Shown here: positions 36,299 to 45,398 of the stretch, piece by piece | Layout of the letters: each line of letters opens with the position of its first letter | Position numbering within the stretch: the stretch's first letter is position 1 | Assembly: GCF_040939125.1 (NCBI RefSeq) | Contig: NZ_CP162495.1 | Coordinates: forward strand, 4,030,001-4,094,000 | Direction of reading: 5' to 3' | DNA: 64,000 nucleotides | Source: Clostridium sp. BJN0013 | Lineage (GTDB): Bacteria > Bacillota > Clostridia > Clostridiales > Clostridiaceae | Translations under genes and position numbers: made by a program | Notes under the pieces: model-generated | What the model was told of the DNA's origin: nothing | The model's input: the letters and a program-made list of their open reading frames with translations, nothing else | The model's database searches: none

Positions 36299-37757
36299 CT
36301 GACTTACGGACAGTAAAAAGGGCATGTTAACCAAGGGTTAAATTACCAATAAAAAAAGTATAGAAAAAAACATAGCCAAGTCCTAAAATATAAGTTGAAT
36401 CCACAAAAAAAACTTATAAAAAAGGAGAAGTTGGCTATGTTGAACAATCAAGAATATATTACAACAGAATTAGAAAAAATACTATATGAAATTTTACCCA
36501 TAACAAGTAAAAGATTAAAAAATCTAGTTTATATAATTATAGGGATAATACTATCAAAATCAGTTGTAATCTCAGATATTTCTGAAAAACTAAAGGATGA
36601 TTTCACAGATGCAACTGAAGAAAGTAAGATAAGAAGAATATATAGATTTTTTAAAAGGTCAACAATAAATCCAGATTATCTATATAGCTTTTTCGTTGAA
36701 GAAGTTTTAAAAAAATATGTAAAACAAAGTAACAACAATAAAGTAATTATAATATTTGATCATACAACCATTGATAACAGATCTTTAATATTAAAGTTTT
36801 CATTAAAAGTTGGCAGAAGGGCAATTCCTTTATGGTATAAAATATTTGGGTATAATGAAAAAGACAATAAAAGCTTTGAACACATAAAGCAGGGATTAAA
36901 AGAACTTAAAGAGATGTTTGCTCCCTACAACTATGAAGTTATAGTTCTTGCAGATAGAGGCTTTAAAAGCATAGATTTATTTAAATTCATAGATACACTT
37001 GGCTTTAAATATTGTATAAGATGCACTAATGATATGCTCATAAAAATAAGAGGTAAAGAGGAAATTAAGTATTTAAGAGATATAACCCCTATAAAAAAAG
37101 TTGTAAGGAAATTCAATGGAGTTTTATTAGGCTCTAAAGAATATAAATGTAACATGGCAGTATGTAAAGCAGAAGAATCAGAAGATACTTGGTATTTAGC
37201 AACTAATATGGATAGTAAAAAAGCTGTTAGAATGTATAAAAAGAGATTCATAATAGAAGAAATGTTTAGAGATTTAAAGTCAAATGGATTCAATATGGAA
37301 AATACGTGGACAGAAGATCAAATATATTTTGAGAACCTATATTTATGCCTATGTATAGCATATACATGGATGATAGTATTAGGAGCAGATTGTTCTAAAA
37401 ATAAGAAAAGCAAAATTATAGGGGCTACAAAAAAATTAAAGAATAAAGTAGTTAGAATATATAGCTTATTTAGTTGTGGCATAAAAGTGGTTTAATAGAT
37501 GTTATGACTCTAGCATTAAAAAGTACAGGCTTAAATTTGATTTCGTACTTTACGATATATAACAACAATAACAAAATTTAAATTAAGTAAAGCATTGTAG
37601 GATACTTTTAGACTTTTATTCTTACATAAATTTCATGTAGACGTATATTTATCATTTTAAGTATAGTATTGCATTAATTTACAGTGTAAATATTATCTAC
37701 AATAGGATTATTAATTAACTTAAACATAATCTATCTAAATCACTGTCCGTAAGTCAG
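36299..37757 (+). mobile_element. Complete IS4-like insertion sequence, 1459 bp
   Basis: Terminal inverted repeats CTGACTTACGGACAGT (36299-36314) and ACTGTCCGTAAGTCAG (37742-37757) are perfect over 16 bp. They are flanked by direct repeats CATTTACCCC at 36289-36298 and 37758-37767, a 10-bp target duplication typical of IS4 relatives. It contains one intact transposase. The perfect ends and duplication indicate a recent insertion. Confidence 0.93.
36437..37495 (+). CDS. IS4-family transposase of the complete IS
   Basis: A 352-aa DDE transposase starting MLNNQEYITTELEK. I prefer this ATG over one 14 codons upstream because AAAGGAG lies 9 bp before it. Catalytic Asp residues are in VIIIFDHTTID (about 110) and VIVLADRGFKS (about 180), and the Glu in YKKRFIIEEMFRDLKSNGFN (about 285). 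It looks functional. Confidence 0.9.
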   Translation: MLNNQEYITTELEKILYEILPITSKRLKNLVYIIIGIILSKSVVISDISEKLKDDFTDATEESKIRRIYRFFKRSTINPDYLYSFFVEEVLKKYVKQSNNNKVIIIFDHTTIDNRSLILKFSLKVGRRAIPLWYKIFGYNEKDNKSFEHIKQGLKELKEMFAPYNYEVIVLADRGFKSIDLFKFIDTLGFKYCIRCTNDMLIKIRGKEEIKYLRDITPIKKVVRKFNGVLLGSKEYKCNMAVCKAEESEDTWYLATNMDSKKAVRMYKKRFIIEEMFRDLKSNGFNMENTWTEDQIYFENLYLCLCIAYTWMIVLGADCSKNKKSKIIGATKKLKNKVVRIYSLFSCGIKVV

Positions 37758-38476
37758 CATTTACCCCTTCAACTATTTGCTCCGATTTATATTTTTCAAG
37801 GAAGCTTAGTCGGGAAATATCAAAGGTGTCGATATTTTCCCCTTGCATTTTTAGCTGGTTGGTTAAATGTACACTTGGTTTTTCTCCTGGAGGAAGTATC
37901 TCCCAATTGCAACGCTGCCTTTTCATCACTTCGCTAAAATTTATTTCATCGCTAAAAATATAACAGAAACCATAGATTTCAAGGAAAATATTAATAGTCT
38001 CCTTCAAGTAATTGTTCCTTATAGTCGAAGTCAGATTGGCAACAACAAACCTACGTTTGCTTTTATCCTCAAACAATACAAGTTCTATCTCTGTTGGAGG
38101 AACTTCAATTTGCAAATAACATGATTTGTATATATCTACAGCAACTGATGAGGCATATGCATTTCCAAAAGGTTGAATCCAGTTGGTAGAAACATAACGT
38201 CTTTTTGGGGGTTGTGATTTGTCAGGATAAGAATAGCCATAAGCATTACACCTACAAGCAGACCCAAATTTTCCAGAAGGCAATATAGTATCACCAACAT
38301 TTTGTAGACCAACTTTACTTGCCTCATTTCCCATCACGGGTATTCCAATCTGAATTTTATTTAGATCATATCCTTTTGGTAACCGAAATTTCAAAATCCT
38401 ACTTTGCTTTATACGGTACTGCGCCATATGCTTATCCTCCCATCCTGTTATTAAACTCAATCACGAACAAATTAAA

Positions 38477-39328
38477 CTACTTGCTTATTGTATTTAACTG
38501 CACACTGTTTTTCCTTTTTAATGAGTCCACCATAGCCATTTTACAGATTATGTCTCGTACAGTATTATCAAGTTCGCCGTTTTCTGAATAATCCGCTAAC
38601 TCCAAAAAATCAACTCTTCCGTATTTTAATAGTTCTTCAACTTTTGCTTTTTTCCCTTTTTGGTATACCGCAATAGAATATCCACCGTTTGCTTTTACAA
38701 GTTTCATACACGGAACATCTGTAAGTCCATCACCAATATAAATCATATTACGGAATGGTATTGGCCGGTCATCTTCTGGAGTGAATTTATTCAAATCCTC
38801 ATCATTTGATAAATCAAGTACTCCTTTATTAATACGAAATAAAAACTGGGTTTTTGTTGTGTAGTTCACAACATTCTTTGGCCAGCATGCAATTCGGTTT
38901 TCATCGTACAAAAATTCGCAGGCGAAAACTTCTCGAAAATATCTATAGATATTTGAACCTTCAATAATTTCGCGAAGTCCAGAAGAAATAATATAGTGTT
39001 CGATTTTTACACCTAATTCTCTTCCAATCCGATTTATTCGGCTAAACCAGTCTTCAACACCAGGATAAAATTGAAGATCTTTTCCAAGCTTTACAAATTC
39101 CTCGCGACAAATACTTTTTTTGGCTGAGTGAGCCCGCTCAAGCATTACACGCATGTAAGCAAGAATGCCATCCATTTTATTTTCTTTAGCAAGATTATTA
39201 GATTCTTCCCAAAACTCGCCCGGAGTCATACCTACATTAGGAATAAATGTATATTCCTGCATATCTGTAGTGCATAAGGTTTTGTCAAAATCGTACATTA
39301 AGGCCAATACGGGCTTTTTAGAACGCAT
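38477..39328 (-). CDS. HAD-superfamily phosphatase
   Basis: A 283-aa cytoplasmic hydrolase. Motif I is MYDFDKTLCTTD (nucleophile Asp near residue 12), motif II IISSGLREII near 115, and motif IV YIGDGLTDVPCMK near 198. Long inserts (SNNLAKENKMDGILAYMRVM) make a helical cap, as in phosphoserine-phosphatase-like HADs. It lies 6 bp after the DUF2188 gene and 49 bp before the IS-split gene, so the three form one operon. The substrate is unknown. Confidence 0.85.
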   Translation of the reverse strand: MRSKKPVLALMYDFDKTLCTTDMQEYTFIPNVGMTPGEFWEESNNLAKENKMDGILAYMRVMLERAHSAKKSICREEFVKLGKDLQFYPGVEDWFSRINRIGRELGVKIEHYIISSGLREIIEGSNIYRYFREVFACEFLYDENRIACWPKNVVNYTTKTQFLFRINKGVLDLSNDEDLNKFTPEDDRPIPFRNMIYIGDGLTDVPCMKLVKANGGYSIAVYQKGKKAKVEELLKYGRVDFLELADYSENGELDNTVRDIICKMAMVDSLKRKNSVQLNTISK

Positions 39329-39334
39329 TTCGTA

Positions 39335-39574
39335 TCACCTCTCATTCTGATCCTTGGGTGGACATGGATCATTGCCATGACTATCTGAACGCTGAATTTT
39401 CCCATTTGTACCGTGAATAACAAACTCACTTCCAGCCCGCTGACTAATAACTCTGCCAACCTTTATTGCTTCAGCTTTGGTCTCTGTATGAACGCTTGCA
39501 CGTTGTGCACCTCCTCGCTTAACATCCCATCCACCTTTGTCGTTTGGTACAACATGATGTGTCACTTTAGCCAC
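39335..39574 (-). CDS. DUF2188 small protein
   Basis: A 79-aa protein of the DUF2188 family: HHVVPNDKGGWDVKRGGAQR, then TKAEAIKVGRVISQ and FVIHGTNGKIQRSDSHGNDP. The fold resembles small beta-rich proteins found beside mobile elements and stress genes; its role is unknown. It starts at GTG (39572-39574), supported by GGGGAGG 10 bp upstream. It is the first gene of the HAD cassette. Confidence 0.85.
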   Translation of the reverse strand: MAKVTHHVVPNDKGGWDVKRGGAQRASVHTETKAEAIKVGRVISQRAGSEFVIHGTNGKIQRSDSHGNDPCPPKDQNER

Positions 39575-39994
39575 GAGAACTTACCTCCCCATTAAATTTG
39601 TTTGTTGAAAAATGATTTTAATTTACGCAATATGTCACGAATCCAGTTGGTGATTATTGCTATAATGAAACAATATAAAAGTAATAACGCTTTTATATAT
39701 AAATGGTTTTGTATCAATAACTCACTTAGCTCTTTTAAGCATCTTTGGACAATTCAAAATTGAACATCTCTCTATTTCCATTAATACAAGACACCTGTAA
39801 ACAGTGTAGTGTTAAGTACCCGTTTCCAACTGCTTCTTTCGCTGTCATATAACCCATTAAAAATATCCTTTACCAAATAAATATTGTATATATTATATAT
39901 CACCATGACGAATAAAGCAATTAAATCTGTGTAAATCATGGAAATATTCACGGTATTATGCTGGAATTCATTGAAAAATAGCAGAATTTCTACT
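39575..39994. other. 420-bp gap without a supported gene
   Basis: AT-rich sequence downstream of the serine recombinase and upstream of the DUF2188 operon. A 76-codon open frame (39781-40011, minus) starts inside the recombinase gene and has no recognisable features. The operon promoter should lie here, but I could not assign it. Confidence 0.4.
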
Positions 39995-40930
39995 TCAGAA
40001 ACAGATTTCATTTATAGTTACCTCTTTGCTCTTAATATTTCCTTTTAAGTTCTGTACAGCATTAAACATCTCTTGACTAATAATCGCTTGGTGAGAATCC
40101 TCAATGATAATCATATCAATCTGTCCTTGGCTTTCTTTTTGTTTACCCGTGAGAAAATCAGGAATATGGGTTTTGGGAGTAATATTACGACCAATATATT
40201 TTTCATTGGATAAGATTCGGTCAATGGTTGATGTACTCCATTGCTCTTTACCAGTGATAGTTTTTATACCGTAATCTTCAAGATATTTCTTGATCTTACG
40301 GCAGCCATAGCCTTGGAGAAACAAATCATAAATAAGCCGTACGATTTTAGCTTCTTCTTCAATGATTATAAGGTTTCCATTATCATCTCTGCCGTAGCCA
40401 AGAAACTGTGAGTGGTTTAACTTTATATGTCCGTGGTGACTGCTCTGCCAGATACCCCATTTGATAGCTTCACTTTTTTGTCTGCTTTCTTCCTGATAAG
40501 CCGCTGCTGCCATGGTAATGTACTTTTTTACCCGAGAATCATTAGAGTAAATATTCTCAGTTTCAAAGTAGACAACAATATTCAATTTTGATAATTCATC
40601 AAGCATTAGTAAAACATCCAATGTATTGCGCCCAAAGCGGCTAAGAGATTTCATCAAAACCAAATCTATTTTTCCATCTCTGCAGTCTTTCATTAATCGC
40701 TGAACCTCATCTCTATTATCTACTCTTGTGCCAGATTCCTGTTCAGCGTAAATACCGGCAAAATCCCAATCCGGGTTATCGCAAATTTTCTGCGTATAGT
40801 AAGCTACTTGTGATTTTAGACTCTGTCTTTGTTCCTTATGCTCAGTACTGACACGGCAATAGGCAGCAACCTTTAATCTTTTATCAAATTGATTTTGTCT
40901 TGAAGGGATAGCAGTAACTTGTTTACTCAT
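39995..40930 (-). CDS. Serine recombinase (resolvase/invertase family), C-terminally truncated
   Basis: A 311-aa protein with the resolvase catalytic domain: KVAAYCRVSTEHKEQRQSL (nucleophile Ser near residue 27), DLVLMKSLSRFGRNTLDVL, then the recombinase domain (FLGYGRDDNGNLIIIEEEAKIVRLIYDLFLQGYG and STIDRILSNEKYIGR). Large serine recombinases are normally 450-550 aa with a zinc ribbon and coiled coil after this point; here the protein ends at EVTINEICF, so the integration-control region is missing. Its position 130 bp from tRNA-Thr suggests it belonged to an integrated element. Confidence 0.85.
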   Translation of the reverse strand: MSKQVTAIPSRQNQFDKRLKVAAYCRVSTEHKEQRQSLKSQVAYYTQKICDNPDWDFAGIYAEQESGTRVDNRDEVQRLMKDCRDGKIDLVLMKSLSRFGRNTLDVLLMLDELSKLNIVVYFETENIYSNDSRVKKYITMAAAAYQEESRQKSEAIKWGIWQSSHHGHIKLNHSQFLGYGRDDNGNLIIIEEEAKIVRLIYDLFLQGYGCRKIKKYLEDYGIKTITGKEQWSTSTIDRILSNEKYIGRNITPKTHIPDFLTGKQKESQGQIDMIIIEDSHQAIISQEMFNAVQNLKGNIKSKEVTINEICF

Positions 40931-41007
40931 CGCAAATCCTCCTTAACGCAAAAATGCAGCACCTACTTGGGTACTGCAAACTTCAATTATTATTTTAGAT
41001 ATGAAAA

Positions 41008-41050
41008 AAGCTACATCTTCATTGGTTTACTACCAACAAAAATGTAGCTT
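41008..41050 (-). terminator. Terminator of tRNA-Thr
   Basis: AAGCTACAT (41008-41016) pairs with ATGTAGCTT (41042-41050), with an inner TTGGT/ACCAA stem. On the minus strand TTTTTT follows. Confidence 0.78.
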
Positions 41051-41056
41051 ATAACT

Positions 41057-41132
41057 TGGTGCTCCCAACAGGAATCGAACCTGCGACCTATTGATTACGA
41101 ATCAATTACTCTACCATCTGAGCTATAGGAGC
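41057..41132 (-). tRNA. tRNA-Thr (anticodon CGT)
   Basis: A 76-nt cloverleaf on the minus strand: acceptor GCTCCTA/TGGGAGC, anticodon loop TTCGTAA, T-arm GGTTCGA, encoded CCA. It stands alone at the edge of the accessory region, a common attachment-site context. Confidence 0.95.
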
Positions 41133-41154
41133 ATATTTATTAATTTATACATAT

Positions 41155-41185
41155 ATTATGTTACTACTTTTTAATATATTGTCAA
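41155..41185 (-). promoter_or_regulatory. Promoter of tRNA-Thr
   Basis: On the minus strand TTGACA (41180-41185) is followed by TAACAT (16-bp spacer) or CATAAT (19-bp spacer), about 25 bp before the tRNA. Confidence 0.55.
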
Positions 41186-41415
41186 TATCATATATTATAA
41201 AAAGCCTTGATTTATAACATATTATATCTTTATCTATGTTAATATTACAACCTTATATAATAGCAATTTTAACATATAACTATACATTTTTTCTACATAG
41301 TTATATGTTATTTTTTGGATCTGTAGCCAATTATATTTTTTATACCATATTTAGACTTTTAGTTAAACATTTATGCAATCCATCTCTATTATTTTTGGCC
41401 ATACTATTCAGTTGT

Positions 41416-41637
41416 TTATGTTTGACTATAACCTAATAATTGCATAAATTCATACAGTGAAGCTCCACCTTCTTCCGAAAGAGTTTCTACTGTACATCTT
41501 ATCCTGTGTAGTCGAAGTCCATTTATATCATTAATATTTTTCTTTATATATCTATTTAAACTGGTATAAGTCCAATGTTTATTTTTTGAATTTCCAAATA
41601 CATAATCATTGTCTATTAATCTCTCTGTTACCTTCAT
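41416..41637 (-). pseudogene. Possible tyrosine recombinase fragment
   Basis: A 73-codon frame ending INGLRLHRIRCTVETLSEEG ... ASLYEFMQLLGYSQT. The HRIR and LLGYSQT parts resemble the HxxR and LGH regions of integrases, with the second His replaced by Tyr. No catalytic Tyr follows. A decayed fragment is the best guess. Confidence 0.4.
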
Positions 41638-41869
41638 TATTGTAAAAATTATATACCCTACAATTTAAAAAATATTAAAAACACTAAGATTTTTCATTAT
41701 TAAGAAACAGCAGAATTATAGACTTTATAGATGTTAATGAAATTATCAAGGAACAGTTAAAAGAATCTAAAAGAGCTATAAATGTTGAAGTAAAGGCACT
41801 TATAAAAGAACAGAAAAAGAACAGAAAATATAATGAAAATATACAAATTTTAGATTTAGACATGATAAA

Positions 41870-42330
41870 TTCTTCCTTCAGCAGATTTACCAAATTCTTT
41901 TTTTCTACAGTTTGAAAAACTTTGAGGGGAATTTTATGTGTAGTACCATGTCTCCTTACATTGGCAACAGTATCAAGCCATTTGGATAAAGATTTCTTTA
42001 CCCCCTCATGATCTTTAGATTCCCTGCCTTTGAAACAATTATCTTTAACATAATCAACATTGGATTCTACTTTACCCTTGTCAGTTGGTGTCCTGATCCT
42101 ACAGGGCTGGGCCCAGAAACCATAATATGCTGCAAATGCAGCATAATTTTTTTGAATTACAAGTTCATAAAAATCATTTTCAAGTACTCCAGCCTTCAAG
42201 TTATCTATTTTAATCGTTTCAGGTACACTGATGAAGTATTCAAATGACTGCTTGTGACACTGGATAAAAGTCTTGCCGGATTGATCAAATGATATTTGAA
42301 CATACATATATCTTGAGTAGCTTAAAGACA
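41870..42330 (-). pseudogene. IS21 transposase IstA, C-terminal part, separated by an IS110 insertion
   Basis: The minus strand reads MSLSYSRYMYVQISFDQSGK ... FEYFISVPETIKIDNLKAGVL ... PTDKGKVESNVDYVKDNCF, the second half of the IstA integrase core (catalytic Asp in IKIDNLK and Glu in KVESNV). The N-terminal part lies at 44247-44676. After EKKNLVNLLKEEF the frame runs into unrelated sequence, so the 3' end is also lost. No istB is nearby. Confidence 0.83.
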
Positions 42331-42509
42331 TAATAACATTCATTCCTTTCGCTGTGCTCAAGGCACAAAAATTAATGAAAGAGTGATTAAAATTACCAAT
42401 TACTGTGAATAATATAGACAAGTATACAGGTGTACTACAGAGCACGGCGGGGTGAGTGTGATTGCACTTCACTGTAATCCGTATAATAACATGTGCCGAT
42501 TACTCTTTT

Positions 42510-42600
42510 AAGTACAAATAAGTGTGCCCTAGGGCACGTAAGTTAATCTTTGTTTAAACAAAGACCGTTTAAAAGTATGAGTATTCAGTCAACACCTGTG
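42510..42600 (+). ncRNA. Candidate IS110 bridge-RNA region
   Basis: Upstream of the transposase are two strong palindromes, GTGCCCTAGGGCAC (about 42524) and CTTTGTTTAAACAAAG (about 42549), in 100 bp of noncoding sequence. IS110 elements encode a bridge RNA in this left-end position that specifies donor and target. The assignment rests on position and structure only. Confidence 0.4.
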
Positions 42601-42631
42601 TACTTTATTTTTTTATTTGTAGGTGATATAA

Positions 42632-43903
42632 ATGTTAAAAATCGTTTATTCTATTTGTTGCGGTATTGATGTTCACAAAAAATTTGTAGTTGCAACTGTA
42701 ACATCAACCAATGAGAATAACATCACTACCTATGCAACCAAACAATTCAGTACTTACTCAAAGAATCTTTTCCATTTAAAAGAGTGGTTATCTGAGCATA
42801 ACTGTAAAGAAGTTTGTATGGAAAGCACCGGAAAGTACTGGATACCTATCTATAACATACTTGAAGATTCCTGTAATATTACTCTGGCTAACCCAAAGTA
42901 CGTTAAAAACATTCCCGGCAAAAAAACTGATGAAAAAGATTCTCTATGGCTTGCAGACTTACATAAGCATGGATTAGTTAAAGGAAGTTTTATTCCTCCA
43001 AAGGCCATAAGAGAACTACGAGACCTTATGCGCTATCGCTTTAAACTTACAAATTTCCGTTCAAGTGAGAAAAACAGATTCCAAAATTCATTAACAGTTT
43101 CAAATATCATGATTTCAAGCGTAGTATCAGATACCTTTGGTAAATCATCATCAGCTATAATTAAATATGCCATGGAGCATCCTGATAAATTAGATATAGA
43201 CTATACTCAATTTCTACACAAGAGTATGTTATCTAAGGCTGACGAAATTAAGATTGCTATGCAAGGAAGCATCTCTAAAAATCAAACAGCAAAGATGTCT
43301 ATATGCTTGAATCATTATGATTATATTAACAATTGTATTTCTCAACTTGATACTGCCATTTCATTAATTTCAAGTGAATTTAAGTCACAAATTGAGCTTA
43401 TTGCTTCTGCCCCTGGGATAACTACACAATCTGCTACAACTATAATTTCTGAAATTGGAGTGGATATGTCAGTCTTTCCAGATGCTAAACATCTGTGCTC
43501 TTGGGCAGATCTTACACCACAAAATAATGAAAGTGCTGGCAAAAAGAAAAGTGTTCGTATAAGCCGTGCCGGAGCTTATTTAAAGCCAATACTTATTCAG
43601 TGTGCTAATGCAGCAATAAAAAACAAGTCCTGCCCATACTTTAAATATCGTTATGAAAGTATAAAGAAAAGACGTGGGCACAAAAGAGCAATTATTGCTA
43701 TAGCAAGAATGCTTTTAACCTGTATTTATAATATGCTTTTAAAAAATGAAGCCTTTGATAATTCTATTCATGAAAAATATCTAAAAAGAGAAAACACTTC
43801 TCGACATTTTCAACCTAATATAGATAGAATTATTTTATTTCTTCAAGCTCAAAGCTTTGAAGTAACAAAAGTAAGTCAAGAGATATCACCGAAAATAAGT
43901 TGA
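42632..43903 (+). CDS. IS110-family transposase (DEDD)
   Basis: A 423-aa transposase, apparently intact. The RuvC-like domain has SICCGIDVHKKFVVATV (Asp near residue 9), CMESTGKYWIP (Glu near 61) and KKTDEKDSLWLADLH (two Asp near 96-103). The C-terminal domain has SAPGITTQSATTIISEIG and the conserved Ser in NNESAGKKKSVRISRAGAYL. The start follows TAGGTGATATAA. Confidence 0.94.
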   Translation: MLKIVYSICCGIDVHKKFVVATVTSTNENNITTYATKQFSTYSKNLFHLKEWLSEHNCKEVCMESTGKYWIPIYNILEDSCNITLANPKYVKNIPGKKTDEKDSLWLADLHKHGLVKGSFIPPKAIRELRDLMRYRFKLTNFRSSEKNRFQNSLTVSNIMISSVVSDTFGKSSSAIIKYAMEHPDKLDIDYTQFLHKSMLSKADEIKIAMQGSISKNQTAKMSICLNHYDYINNCISQLDTAISLISSEFKSQIELIASAPGITTQSATTIISEIGVDMSVFPDAKHLCSWADLTPQNNESAGKKKSVRISRAGAYLKPILIQCANAAIKNKSCPYFKYRYESIKKRRGHKRAIIAIARMLLTCIYNMLLKNEAFDNSIHEKYLKRENTSRHFQPNIDRIILFLQAQSFEVTKVSQEISPKIS

Positions 43904-44246
43904 TTTTTAATTATGAATAATATAAGTCTCTTTTTTTGGCCTCATTTTAATAGGTCTTTTTGTCATGTTCAAAAACACCTGAATTTCTTTCAAGTTAAGC
44001 CTTTGATAATTCTATTCATGAAAAATATCTAAAAAGAGAAAACACTTCTCGACATTTTCAACCTAATATAGATAGAATTATTTTATTTCTTCAAGCTCAA
44101 AGCTTTGAAGTAACAAAAGTAAGTCAAGAGATATCACCGAAAATAAGTTGATTTTTAATTATGAATAATATAAGTCTCTTTTTTTGGCCTCATTTTAATA
44201 GGTCTTTTTGTCATGTTCAAAAACACCTGAATTTCTTTCAAGTTAA
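43751..44246 (+). repeat. Perfect 248-bp tandem duplication at the IS110 3' end
   Basis: 43751-43998 is repeated exactly at 43999-44246, covering the last about 50 codons of the transposase and the element's right end (GCCTTTGATAATTC ... TTTCTTTCAAGTTAA). The second copy directly abuts the istA remainder. Confidence 0.92.
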
Positions 44247-44676
44247 TCACCCAGGCTTTTCTATTTCTACCGTTTACTTTTATTGTTCCTATGTATCCAA
44301 AATCCACTTGAGCTTCTTATCCAGGCAGGCTTGTAAGGACCATATGTGCTTTTGGCGGCTTTTTCTTGATTCTGACAGCGTATCTTTTTACCGTATCATA
44401 GCTCCCAGTATATCCATGTTCATCCCGAAGATCCTGAAATATTCTCCTTGCAGTTAGTTCTTTTAATATCTGAATATTTATATATTCCTTATACGAATCA
44501 AGTATGGATACATATTTTTTCCTTTTTACTTCTCCGTATTTTTCAATCTTCTGAAATATCGTCCTTACTGTTTTTCTGTCTATACTCAAAATATTTGCTA
44601 TTTGTGTTTTGTTATAACCTTTTTTGAATAATGTTTTTATTGTTGTCTGCATTTCTATCCCCACCATATCTTTCAT
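44247..44676 (-). pseudogene. IS21 transposase IstA, N-terminal part with a nonsense codon
   Basis: From ATG 44674-44676 the frame reads MQTTIKTLFKKGYNKTQIAN ... SIDRKTVRTIF, the HTH of IstA, and PSSYDTVKRY-like SGSYDTVKRY. A TAA at 44317-44319 replaces the GAA expected in PGEEAQVDFGYIG; beyond it the same frame continues EAQVDFGYIGTIKVNGRNRK then AWVIN to the IS110 junction. So the IS21 copy carried a nonsense mutation besides the insertion. Confidence 0.82.
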
Positions 44677-44808
44677 CTCCTTTACAGCATTTATTTAATT
44701 TAACTATAAAGACAATTCTTTTTCTGGATTCCTCTTTTTTAATCTTACAGCTGGCTTTTTCATATATGTGGAATAAGTCCAGTTGATATATCTTTTGGGT
44801 ATTATCTT

Positions 44809-45129
44809 TTACTTCTGTACTAATCCATGGTGACTTACTTTTGTTAAAGTTGATTCCTCAATCTTTAATGCCCCCTTTCTATAAAAATTGTCCGTTGCAT
44901 TATCTATCATTTTCTCAATCAAATTCTGCCTGGTTCTTATTATTAAACCTAAATCCAATGTTTGGTCTAAAAGAAAAATACCCCGGCATGTATACCTGTT
45001 AATGTAATATCTCCTGCTAAAGGTTGAATCTTCCATTATTGTTTGAATTGTTTTTTCTCTTTTAATTTTATATCTATATTTTTTCCTGTCTCTATCTCTA
45101 AACAATACTTCATCTAATTTTTCCAGCAT
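44809..45129 (-). pseudogene. ISLre2-family (UPF0236) transposase N-terminal fragment
   Basis: The 106-codon frame reads LDEVLFRDRDRKKYRYKIKR, then TIQTIMEDSTFSRRYYINR and FLLDQTLDLG, the N-terminal pattern of ISLre2/UPF0236 transposases (family length about 450 aa). Most of the gene is missing. Confidence 0.65.
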
Positions 45130-45381
45130 ATCTTTAATTCATTGAGGTTCTGCTTCACAGACTACGTCAAAAACTTCCTTTTTTGAATCCTTAGAATTTA
45201 TTTTTATTTCATCTAAAATAATATTATTTTACTGTTATCATATTTTTTTATATTTGATTCATTTATTCAGTAAAAATCATTAAAATTTTCAGTTTATTTT
45301 TAAATATATTGTTTATACTAAATTATATAGCTCTTAATAGTAATTTCTAATTCTTAGTAAAAAAATCTACACTTTTTAGAC

Positions 45382-45398
45382 TTTGACTTTCTTTGACT
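45382..45398 (+). promoter_or_regulatory. CtsR-type operator
   Basis: TTTGACT-TTC-TTTGACT; on the other strand AGTCAAA-GAA-AGTCAAA, matching the tandem heptad of the CtsR box with its 3-bp spacer. It covers the -35 of the hsp20 promoter. Confidence 0.75.

Larger units (their letters stand above)
36065..38427 (-). pseudogene. Unknown-function gene split by an IS4-like insertion
   Basis: Joining 37768-38427 (start MAQYRIKQSRILKFRLPKGY, ATG 38425-38427 after GGGAGGATAA) to 36065-36298 restores a 297-aa frame across one copy of the 10-bp target repeat (894 bp, a multiple of 3), reading EQIVEGVN-GFNGYYAYIF. The C-terminal part NGYYAYIFTKYCVLELAIYG...IIPKENWEVLSQKTK looks like a folded domain; I do not recognise it. 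It is the last gene of a DUF2188-HAD-unknown operon (49 bp after the HAD gene). The function is unknown. Confidence 0.8.
42331..44246 (+). mobile_element. IS110-family element inserted in istA
   Basis: The element is bounded by the two istA parts (KAWVIN | MSLSYSRY when rejoined). It holds an intact transposase, a palindrome-rich 5' noncoding region (42473-42631), and a perfect 248-bp tandem duplication at its 3' end. No clear target duplication is seen, as expected for IS110. The exact ends are uncertain by a few bases because TAAT occurs at both junctions. Confidence 0.75.

Noticed and set aside
39781..40011. 76-codon open frame overlapping the serine recombinase end
   Set aside because: Hydrophobic, no homology seen, and starts within the other gene; probably chance in AT-rich DNA.
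41236..41436. 66-codon hydrophobic open frame after tRNA-Thr
   Set aside because: No ribosome site or recognisable pattern; very AT-rich chance frame.
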